This document shows, one piece after another, positions 1 through 5,395 of a stretch of DNA of 7,109 nt. Origin of the DNA: Elusimicrobiota bacterium. Lineage in GTDB: Bacteria; CAYTYR01; UBA6262; DAOVJB01. The stretch is from positions 1 through 7,109 of the forward strand of contig DAOVJB010000063.1 of the NCBI GenBank assembly GCA_030673425.1, read 5' to 3'. Both the position numbers and the translations under genes were made by a program. The first letter of the stretch is position 1. Each line of letters opens with the position of its first letter. The notes beneath the pieces were generated by a model. It saw only the letters and a program-made list of their open reading frames with translations. It made no database searches and was not told the origin of the DNA.

Positions 1-61
1 ATAAAACCAACAGACTCAGGCTTAGAATAATAAATTTTCTTATAGTTGTTCTATTTTTCAT
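1..61 (-). CDS. Second lipoprotein gene, 5' end only, paralogue of the discoidin lipoprotein
   Basis: Only the first 20 codons are inside the window. Reading from an ATG at 61..59, the translation is MKNRTTIRKFIILSLSLLVL, which aligns without gaps to the start of the discoidin lipoprotein at 2120 (MRKKTVITKFIILSLNLLVL). The DNA matches at 52 of 61 positions over 1-61 versus 2060-2120. A ribosome binding site AGGGAG lies at 75-80, 13 bases before the ATG, and no in-frame start exists further upstream. The visible part is a positively charged n-region followed by the hydrophobic core of a signal peptide; the lipobox cysteine expected near residue 27 lies beyond the edge. It follows SBP3 by 66 bases, just as the complete paralogue follows SBP2. 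I infer the same kind of product, but whether the rest carries a discoidin domain is unknown. Confidence 0.72.
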   Translation of the reverse strand, partial: MKNRTTIRKFIILSLSLLVL

Positions 62-72
62 TTTTATATCAT

Positions 73-80
73 CTCTCCCT
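73..80 (-). promoter_or_regulatory. Ribosome binding site of the left-edge lipoprotein
   Basis: On the minus strand AGGGAGAG stands in the gap after SBP3, 11 bases before the ATG at 61..59. It supports that ATG as a real start even though the gene is cut by the window edge. Confidence 0.5.
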
Positions 81-127
81 TCTTAAAGAGATTTCGAAAT
101 TTTTTCAGAAATCCCTCAAAAATTACT

Positions 128-1378
128 TCACCTTAATTCCTCTCTGGCTAATTTCATCTGCTTATTAGTTTTGTCGTCAGCTTTCTTTACAGCCTTATTA
201 AAATCATCACCTTTCAAAATAATCTCATTCAAAGCATCATTTAAGTACTGATAACTTTCATCTCCGCCAATTACAAACCGAGGAGATTTTGAAGCCTCTA
301 ATTGAGCTTTCAGTATCCTGGCATAATTTCTCTCCAGCCCAAGTATATTCCAAGCCTTTATATTTGGCGATAACATGACCCCTCCGGCTTTTTCCATTAT
401 CGTGTCAAAAATCTTCTTTTGAGCTTTAGCACTGGTCAAATAGGCCAAAAACTGCATAGCTTCTTTCTTATGCTTAGAGGCAGTAAAGATTCCCATATTT
501 CTGCCACCAATAAGGCCACCATGACTAACTGGTCCTTTAGGAAGCATACAGACCACCCATGTACCTGTAATCTCAGGTGCCTGACTAAGTAATGTAGGTC
601 CTATCCAGTCACCATCTATTATTATCGGAGTATCACCAGTTACAAAACCTGTAAAAGCATCTAAAACTGCATAAGGCATACCATATTTAGTGTAAAGATC
701 AGTAAAGAATTTTAACCCCTGAAGTGCTTCAGGCGACGTCAAAGTTGATTTTGTCCCGTCAGCATTGTAAGGAGAGCCACCTGCCTGCCAGATAAAAGGA
801 TATGCCCCCAGCCATTCTTTATTTCCCCAGCCAATAACAAGGTCCTTATCAGCTGCTTTAAGTTTAGGAATTAAAGCTGTCAAATCTTCCCAGGTAGCAG
901 GTACAGAAAGTCCTAATTCATTAAATATGTCCAATCTTACATACATCAGTAATGTAGTCATATCATAACGAAGTCCATAAATCTGACCTTTATATTCACT
1001 CACAGCTCCTGGAAAAGTACTATCTACAATTTTTTTAGTCTCCTTAGGGAATTCTTTTGTTAAATCAATCATTCCACCTTTAAGACCAAAAAAAGTCGGC
1101 CACGTAGAGCCCATAGTTCCGATATCAGGCGTAACCCTGGCAGCAATCGCGGTTAAGAATTTTGTTCGTGATTCCTGCCAGCTAAAGACTTGTACTTTTA
1201 CCTTAATACCTGTCTTTTGGGTAAATTCTTCAGCTACAGATCCAATAGCATCAGCTTCGTCCTGACTTCCAGTATGCCAGAAAGCAATTTCTACAGCATA
1301 TGCCACAACATTAGACATCATTATCACTAAGAAACCTATAATTATACTCAAAAACAATTTTTTAATATGCGATCTCAA
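128..1378 (-). CDS. ABC transporter sugar-type solute-binding protein, third copy (SBP3)
   Basis: 416-residue periplasmic binding protein of the extracellular solute-binding family 1 (MalE/UgpB-like, CUT1 systems), which would capture a sugar or oligosaccharide and deliver it to the permease. Residues 1-28 form a Sec signal peptide (basic n-region, hydrophobic core, AYA cleavage site before VEIAFWHTG). Family hallmarks follow: the FWHTG first strand (33-37), TPDIGTMGSTWP (83-94), GWGNKEW (183-189), IWQAGG (196-201) and IIDGDWIG (253-260). Length is normal for the family. The start is TTG at 1378..1376, with AAAGGAGG 9 bases upstream; no in-frame ATG is nearby, and the position matches the ATG start of SBP1 (both begin M-R). 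It is most like SBP2, sharing RYDMTTLL and SPN-KAW. It ends in TGA, three residues shorter than SBP1. It stands 160 bases after the discoidin lipoprotein and directly before a second lipoprotein. The family assignment is firm; the ligand is unknown. Confidence 0.95.
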   Translation of the reverse strand: MRSHIKKLFLSIIIGFLVIMMSNVVAYAVEIAFWHTGSQDEADAIGSVAEEFTQKTGIKVKVQVFSWQESRTKFLTAIAARVTPDIGTMGSTWPTFFGLKGGMIDLTKEFPKETKKIVDSTFPGAVSEYKGQIYGLRYDMTTLLMYVRLDIFNELGLSVPATWEDLTALIPKLKAADKDLVIGWGNKEWLGAYPFIWQAGGSPYNADGTKSTLTSPEALQGLKFFTDLYTKYGMPYAVLDAFTGFVTGDTPIIIDGDWIGPTLLSQAPEITGTWVVCMLPKGPVSHGGLIGGRNMGIFTASKHKKEAMQFLAYLTSAKAQKKIFDTIMEKAGGVMLSPNIKAWNILGLERNYARILKAQLEASKSPRFVIGGDESYQYLNDALNEIILKGDDFNKAVKKADDKTNKQMKLAREELR

Positions 1379-1387
1379 TTATATTCC

Positions 1388-1395
1388 CCTCCTTT
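1388..1395 (-). promoter_or_regulatory. Strong ribosome binding site that decides the TTG start of SBP3
   Basis: The minus strand reads AAAGGAGG, a near-perfect match to the 16S anti-Shine-Dalgarno, 9 bases before the TTG at 1378..1376. The matching segment upstream of SBP1 (GAAAGGAGG) is conserved, which supports TTG as the start codon. Confidence 0.75.
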
Positions 1396-1411
1396 CAATA
1401 ATTGTTTGAGA

Positions 1412-1500
1412 CTTTCTCATCTTTGCAGAAAAAATCTTTTATAAGCTGAGATAAATAAAAGTTTACTAATAATTTTTCTACCTCTACAAATATGAGAAAG
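1412..1500. repeat. 9-bp inverted repeat in the SBP3 leader
   Basis: CTTTCTCAT at 1412-1420 is the exact reverse complement of ATGAGAAAG at 1492-1500, with 71 bases between the arms. In the minus-strand transcript the second arm ends 16 bases before the Shine-Dalgarno. It could close a long leader RNA hairpin, but the wide loop and AT-rich context mean chance is not excluded. Confidence 0.4.
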
Positions 1501-1511
1501 AACTAAGTTAT

Positions 1512-1529
1512 TTTAATTACTTTAATTAC
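1512..1529. repeat. Tandem 9-bp direct repeat
   Basis: TTTAATTAC occurs twice head to tail (1512-1520 and 1521-1529), just after the stop codon of the discoidin lipoprotein. It is low in complexity. A protein-binding role or simple slippage are both possible. Confidence 0.55.
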
Positions 1530-1538
1530 ACGCTGGCT

Positions 1539-2120
1539 TCACTCATAAATTTTAATTTCCCATAAAGAGAAACCCCATCCTGTAGCCCTTTTTATTAAAT
1601 CTAACTTAACATACCTGGCATCTGTAGGTGGAAAATCAATCCTTTTCTTTCCCGGCCTGCCTCCACCACTATATACCTCTGTCCAGTTAGCATTATCTAC
1701 AGAAACAAGAACCTTGAGTTTACGGGGACAGGCTACCTCCCAATCAAGTATAATAGCCTTAATTTTCTTGGTAGCACCTAAATCAAGAAGAAGCCATTCT
1801 CCATCTGCATAAGCAGTAGACCATCTGCTTCCACCTATGCCGTCTATTGTCATCTCAGGCCCTGGTCCTTTTCCTGCCTCTCCTGTTGCAAGAGAACTCC
1901 TGGAAGAGGCGGTGGCTTTAGCTGCTTTTAAGGGTTCCCCTAAACCATCAAAAATAGTTTTCTTCTTAGGAGGAGCCCCTGGTCCTGTTGGCTCAGGAGC
2001 TAATATAGAATCCCCCATGACCGCATACTCTTGTGTTTCACAAGCTGACAAAAACATTGATAAAACCAACAGATTCAGACTCAGAATAATAAATTTTGTT
2101 ATAACTGTTTTTTTTCTCAT
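1539..2120 (-). CDS. Small lipoprotein with a discoidin (F5/8 type C) domain
   Basis: 193 residues from the ATG at 2120. Residues 1-26 are a signal peptide with lipobox LSA and lipidated Cys27; the +2 residue is Glu, not Asp, which under the E. coli sorting rule favours the outer membrane. A proline-rich spacer (41-54) leads into one discoidin-type beta-sandwich (about 66-192). Typical marks are a KATASS start, DG (93-94), RWST (99-102), WLLLDLG (109-115), the IKAIILDW strand (120-127), SVDNANW (140-146), ARYVKLDL (168-175) and a closing LWEIKIYE. Such domains bind carbohydrates or other surface ligands; no catalytic domain is present. The gene follows SBP2 by 89 bases and precedes SBP3, and a paralogue begins after SBP3. 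A TTG at 2162..2160, preceded by GGGAGG, would add 14 residues. I prefer the ATG because it gives a compact signal peptide and aligns with the start of the paralogue. I infer a glycan-tethering accessory protein for the transporter. Confidence 0.88.
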   Translation of the reverse strand: MRKKTVITKFIILSLNLLVLSMFLSACETQEYAVMGDSILAPEPTGPGAPPKKKTIFDGLGEPLKAAKATASSRSSLATGEAGKGPGPEMTIDGIGGSRWSTAYADGEWLLLDLGATKKIKAIILDWEVACPRKLKVLVSVDNANWTEVYSGGGRPGKKRIDFPPTDARYVKLDLIKRATGWGFSLWEIKIYE

Positions 2121-2209
2121 TCCTATTCTTCCCCCCTTTTTCCATAAATTTTCCTTGAGCAATTTATGTTCCTCCCTCCCTTCTCTTATAAATTCTTCAT
2201 ATTATGCCT
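2121..2209 (-). promoter_or_regulatory. Gap with two ribosome binding sites before the discoidin lipoprotein
   Basis: Two purine-rich Shine-Dalgarno-like stretches lie between the SBP2 stop and the lipoprotein. The first (GAAGGGAGGGAGG, 2171-2183) is well spaced (8 bases) for a TTG at 2162..2160. The second (AAAGGGGGG, 2131-2139) is 10 bases before the ATG at 2120. The gap is AT-rich apart from these purine tracts, and I see no terminator hairpin between the two genes, so co-transcription is likely. Confidence 0.45.
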
Positions 2210-3472
2210 TTAGTCTATATACAGCTCTGAACGTACAAACTTCATCTGAGCATTAGTTTTCGAATCAGCTTTCTGAATAGCCTTATTAACATCTACACCT
2301 TTTAAGATGATTTCATTTAATGCATCGTTAATATACTGATAACTTTCATCTCCGCCGACAACAAAACGAGGAGCATAAGAAACCTCAATCTGCTTTCTGA
2401 GCACTTGAGCATAATCTTTCTCTAATCCGATAATATCCCACGCTTTCATATTCGGGGATAGCAAAAGACCTCCTGCTTTCTCCCTCAATATATCAAAGAT
2501 TCTTTTTTGCACTTGGGGGGTAGACAAATAAACTAAAAATTGCATCGCCTCTTTTTTATGTTTAGAAGCACAAAAAATTCCTACGTTTCTACCACCGATA
2601 AATCCTGCACCGCCAGCCGGCCCTTTAGGAAGAACAGCCACAGTCCATTTCCCTTTTAATTCCGGAGACTGAGTTTCAATCGTAGGACCAATCCAGTCAC
2701 CATCTAAAATTATAGGATAAAGTCCTGTTGCAAAACCAGTATAAGTATCCAATACCGCATGCGGTACACCATGTTTGGTATAAAGCTCAGTAAAAAACTT
2801 TAACCCTTTCAATGTCTTAGAAGAGGTTAAATTTGACTTTGTTCCTTTAGAATTATATGGATCACCACCAGCCTGCCAGATAAAAGGAAATGCACCTATC
2901 CACTCTTTATTCCCCCAGCCAATAGCAAAGTCTTTACCAGCTGCTTTAAGTTTAGGAATTAAAGCCGTCAATTCTTCCCAGGTAGTAGGGATAGAAAGAC
3001 CTAACTCCTTAAATATATCCTCTCTCACATATAATAATAATGTAGTCATATCATAACGAAGGCCATAAACTGCACCCTTATATTGAGCAGAGGCTAAAGC
3101 ACCTGGAAAGGTATCGGCTAAAATCTTCTTAGTCTCCTGCGGAAATTCCTTCATTAAATCAACCATACCCCCTTTGAGCCCGAAATAAGTAGGCCAGGTA
3201 GAACCCATGGTTCCAATATCTGGAGTAAGCCTTGCCGCAATAGAAACTAAAAATTTTGTCCGTGATTCTTGCCAGCTAAAAACTTGCCCCTTTACTTCTA
3301 TACCGGTTTGTTTAGTAAAATCTTTGGCCACTATACTTATCGCATCAATCTCATCCTGAGTACCAGTGTGCCAAAAACTAATCCTTACGGCCTCAATTGT
3401 AGTAGAGGACAAAAAAACTAAACAAATACTTAATGTAAGAATCGTCAGCTGTTTTTTAATATTAATACTCAT
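2210..3472 (-). CDS. ABC transporter sugar-type solute-binding protein, second copy (SBP2)
   Basis: Periplasmic binding protein of the same family as SBP1 and SBP3, 420 residues from the chosen start. A Sec signal peptide ends at an IEA site before VRISFWHTG. Conserved segments include FSWQESRTKFL, TPDIGTMGSTWP, RYDMTTLL, GWGNKEW, IWQAGG, LDGDWIG and GGDESYQY near the C-terminus. Two ATG codons are adjacent (3475 and 3472). The AAAGGGGAG Shine-Dalgarno at 3476-3484 abuts the first and leaves workable spacing only for the second, so I use 3472. The gene begins 38 bases after the MalG-like permease stop, which makes it part of the same transcription unit, and it is followed by the discoidin lipoprotein. 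By eye it is nearer to SBP3 than to SBP1, consistent with a duplication of the SBP-lipoprotein unit. The ligand is unknown, but the pocket-region sequence is shared with SBP3. Confidence 0.95.
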   Translation of the reverse strand: MSINIKKQLTILTLSICLVFLSSTTIEAVRISFWHTGTQDEIDAISIVAKDFTKQTGIEVKGQVFSWQESRTKFLVSIAARLTPDIGTMGSTWPTYFGLKGGMVDLMKEFPQETKKILADTFPGALASAQYKGAVYGLRYDMTTLLLYVREDIFKELGLSIPTTWEELTALIPKLKAAGKDFAIGWGNKEWIGAFPFIWQAGGDPYNSKGTKSNLTSSKTLKGLKFFTELYTKHGVPHAVLDTYTGFATGLYPIILDGDWIGPTIETQSPELKGKWTVAVLPKGPAGGAGFIGGRNVGIFCASKHKKEAMQFLVYLSTPQVQKRIFDILREKAGGLLLSPNMKAWDIIGLEKDYAQVLRKQIEVSYAPRFVVGGDESYQYINDALNEIILKGVDVNKAIQKADSKTNAQMKFVRSELYID

Positions 3473-3475
3473 CAT

Positions 3476-3484
3476 CTCCCCTTT
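3476..3484 (-). promoter_or_regulatory. Ribosome binding site that favours the second ATG of SBP2
   Basis: AAAGGGGAG on the minus strand directly touches the first ATG (3475..3473). From the GGGG core to the second ATG (3472..3470) there are 5 bases, a normal spacing, so translation from the second ATG is more likely. The effect on the protein is one residue. Confidence 0.5.
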
Positions 3485-3510
3485 ATTTTTTATTTTATGG
3501 TTTTATATTT

Positions 3511-4344
3511 TTATTCTTTCATTCCAGTAAAAGCTATACCTTTAATAAACATTCTCTGGAACATAAGGAATAAAATCACTATTGGCATAGTAGCTAATGT
3601 TGCCCCGGCCATAAGAGAAATTATCCTTGAACCATAAGTTTCCGCATTCATTACTGCTAAAGCTAAAGGCAATGTCCTCAGTTCATTTCTATTCATAATA
3701 ATAATAAGCGGCCAGACGAACATATTCCACATATGCAAAAACTCAAAAATCCCTAAGGTAGCAAGAGCCGGCCTGATTTCAGGAAGTATAATTAAACGAT
3801 AGATTCTAAAATGACCGCATCCATCTATTCTTGCTGCGTCTATTAAATCATTAGGAATACCTCTTATTAACTGACGCATCAAGAAAACACCAAATACTCC
3901 TGCAATATAAGGGATTATTAATGCCCAATAGGTATCAAGCCATCCCAGGTTCTTAGCGATTAAATAACCAGGAATAAGATTAACCTGCCATGGAACCATC
4001 ATCGAGGCAAGAAGAAAAGCAAAAATAAAATTCTGAAAAGGAAATTTATGTTTAGCAAAAGCATACCCAGCCAGAGAACAAAAGAAAAGGTTACAAATCG
4101 TAACTACTCCCGCAATAAAAATACTATTGAACATATACCTTCCAAAAGGCACTAACTTAAATAAATCTTTATATCCTTCTATAGTGGGCTCCCTTAACCA
4201 GAATTTAGGAGGATATTTAAGAATATCTTTAGCCTGACTAAATGAAGACCTGACCATCCAGTAAAAAGGCATAAGCATAGTAATAGATACTACAAATAGA
4301 AGTAGATATAATACTATTTTAGATACAGTTCTGAACCATTTCAA
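3511..4344 (-). CDS. Carbohydrate ABC transporter permease, MalG/UgpE-like
   Basis: 277-residue inner-membrane subunit of a CUT1-type sugar importer, normal length for MalG-like permeases. Six membrane spans are visible at about 10-30, 72-97, 105-128, 138-157, 193-215 and 243-265. The cytoplasmic coupling motif that docks on the ATPase is IDAARIDG (168-175) with ILP at 186-188, i.e. DAA in place of EAA, a common variant. The C-terminus IKGIAFTGMKE is typical of MalG homologues. The start is TTG at 4344..4342: AAGGAGT (4353-4359) lies 8 bases upstream, and no in-frame ATG is close. Only 15 bases separate it from the MalF-like stop, and the ribosome binding site begins next to that stop codon, so the two permeases are probably translationally coupled. 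SBP2 follows closely. It should pair with the MalF-like protein to form the channel; the ATPase is not in the window. Confidence 0.96.
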   Translation of the reverse strand: MKWFRTVSKIVLYLLLFVVSITMLMPFYWMVRSSFSQAKDILKYPPKFWLREPTIEGYKDLFKLVPFGRYMFNSIFIAGVVTICNLFFCSLAGYAFAKHKFPFQNFIFAFLLASMMVPWQVNLIPGYLIAKNLGWLDTYWALIIPYIAGVFGVFLMRQLIRGIPNDLIDAARIDGCGHFRIYRLIILPEIRPALATLGIFEFLHMWNMFVWPLIIIMNRNELRTLPLALAVMNAETYGSRIISLMAGATLATMPIVILFLMFQRMFIKGIAFTGMKE

Positions 4345-4352
4345 TCTTCAAT

Positions 4353-4359
4353 ACTCCTT
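4353..4359 (-). promoter_or_regulatory. Ribosome binding site deciding the TTG start of the MalG-like permease
   Basis: AAGGAGT on the minus strand lies immediately after the TAG stop of the MalF-like gene (4362..4360) and 8 bases before the TTG at 4344. The tight join suggests coupled translation of the two permease subunits. Confidence 0.65.
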
Positions 4360-5304
4360 CTAATCCTTTGGTTTCAACAGTGTAAAATTAATAATGGTGA
4401 TAGTAAAAATAACCGCAAATAAAACATAAGCTACTGCCGAGGCATAACCCATTCGTAGCCTTTCAAAACCCTGCTCATAAAGATGAGCCACTACAACTAA
4501 ACCCGCGTTAAGAGGCCCTCCTATAGACTCTATACTGCGGACCATAATATACATCTGTTCAAATACCTGAAAGCCATTGATTATTGACCAGACCACTATA
4601 AATAATGTCGTCGGTCTTAAAAGGGGCAATGTAATATGCCAGAATCTTTTAAATGCATTAGCCCCATCAATTTCCGCAGCTTCATACAATGAATTAGAAA
4701 TTCCCTGTAACCCTGCCAGAAATATTACCATCCCATAACCAATCCCACCCCAGATTGCCATCATCATTACTGAAGGTAATATAAGGTTTAATTCGCCCAG
4801 CCAGTTCAGTGGTTTTATCTTAGCAAAACTCAAAAAATAATTTAATAAACCATATTTATTAGGAGAATATATCCATCGCCAGACAACAGATATAGCAATC
4901 GCTGAGGTTACTGACGGAAGAAAATAAACCGTGCGGAAAAAATTCCTAAATCTTATTTTCTGGTCCAACAGAACTGCCAAACTTAGAGATAGAGTAACAC
5001 CAATGGAAACAGTTACTCCTGTATAAATAGCTGTGTTTTTCATTGCCACCCAGAAAACAGGATTGGTAAAAACTGTTTTGAAATTTTTTAGGCCGACAAA
5101 TTTAGGCGGATTAAAAATATCATACCTGCAGAAACTCAAACCTAAGGAGGTAATAAAAGGAATTACCCACCACCAGATAAAAATTATTAGTATCGGAGCG
5201 ATAAATAAATATGATAACCAGCTTGATAATATCCTTTTATAAAGAGGTCTTTTCTTAAAAAGATGTTTATATTTCTGTTGCTCAGAAACTTTAATCTTAC
5301 CCAA
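4360..5304 (-). CDS. Carbohydrate ABC transporter permease, MalF/UgpA-like
   Basis: 314-residue inner-membrane subunit, typical of the short (UgpA-type) MalF homologues with six spans at about 30-57, 88-113, 123-145, 173-199, 231-250 and 287-309. A basic cytoplasmic N-terminus (KYKHLFKKRPLYKR, 11-24) precedes span 1. The EAA loop that contacts the nucleotide-binding subunit is intact: EAAEIDG at 208-214, then LP at 226-227. YDIFNPPKFVGLKNF (61-75) is the usual segment after span 1. The start is TTG at 5304..5302: the in-frame stop TAA is only three codons upstream, no ATG is available, and GAGG at 5314-5317 is 9 bases away. It lies 91 bases after SBP1 and 15 before the MalG-like permease. The first-in-line position after SBP1 suggests SBP1 is the original cognate receptor. 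Confidence 0.96.
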   Translation of the reverse strand: MGKIKVSEQQKYKHLFKKRPLYKRILSSWLSYLFIAPILIIFIWWWVIPFITSLGLSFCRYDIFNPPKFVGLKNFKTVFTNPVFWVAMKNTAIYTGVTVSIGVTLSLSLAVLLDQKIRFRNFFRTVYFLPSVTSAIAISVVWRWIYSPNKYGLLNYFLSFAKIKPLNWLGELNLILPSVMMMAIWGGIGYGMVIFLAGLQGISNSLYEAAEIDGANAFKRFWHITLPLLRPTTLFIVVWSIINGFQVFEQMYIMVRSIESIGGPLNAGLVVVAHLYEQGFERLRMGYASAVAYVLFAVIFTITIINFTLLKPKD

Positions 5305-5313
5305 TATTTTTTA

Positions 5314-5317
5314 CCTC
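5314..5317 (-). promoter_or_regulatory. Ribosome binding site for the TTG start of the MalF-like permease
   Basis: GAGG on the minus strand, 9 bases before the TTG at 5304..5302. It is weaker than the site in front of SBP1, in keeping with lower permease than binding-protein production. Confidence 0.45.
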
Positions 5318-5395
5318 ATTTATCGCTCACCCGCCAAGAATTAACATATTTAAGCGGATTCGCTCTTCATACACAAGGTTCAAGTTATATATTGT

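Larger units (their letters stand above)
1379..1538 (-). other. 160-nt leader before SBP3
   Basis: Non-coding on both strands as far as I can see, and very AT-rich. It holds a tandem direct repeat (1512-1529), a 9-bp inverted repeat (1412-1420 with 1492-1500) and the ribosome binding site of SBP3. I find no convincing -35/-10 pair; a TAAAAT hexamer inside the direct repeat has no partner at proper spacing. This is the longest gap between genes here, so separate control of SBP3 is possible but not shown. Confidence 0.4.
1..3475 (-). repeat. Duplicated two-gene unit: binding protein plus lipoprotein
   Basis: Copy A is SBP2 with the discoidin lipoprotein (3472 to 1539); copy B is SBP3 with the truncated lipoprotein (1378 to 1). 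Both genes of the unit are paralogous between copies and in the same order and orientation, and the lipoprotein starts share 85% of bases over 61 positions. Short exact stretches recur in all three binding protein genes, for example ATAACTTTCATCTCCGCC near 250, 2340 and 5525. The pattern points to divergence after segmental duplication rather than independent arrival. Confidence 0.7.

Noticed and set aside
90-113. Inverted repeat GATTTC/GAAATC between SBP3 and the left-edge lipoprotein
   Set aside because: Six base pairs of AT-rich sequence with a 12-base loop; too weak for a terminator call, and the downstream gene appears to be co-transcribed.
1509-1535. TAAAAT as a -10 element for SBP3
   Set aside because: It falls inside the tandem repeat and has no hexamer resembling TTGACA 15 to 19 bases upstream.
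1837-2256. Plus-strand open frame of 139 codons overlapping the discoidin lipoprotein
   Set aside because: It is the antisense of a well-supported lipoprotein and part of SBP2, shows no domain, and its C-terminal half is just the reverse of signal peptide and gap sequence.
5353-5364. Hairpin AGCG-GATT-CGCT in the gap between SBP1 and the MalF-like gene
   Set aside because: Only four base pairs plus one wobble, and no U-run follows, so it cannot be claimed as a terminator or a processing stem, though such hairpins are known between malE and malF-type genes.
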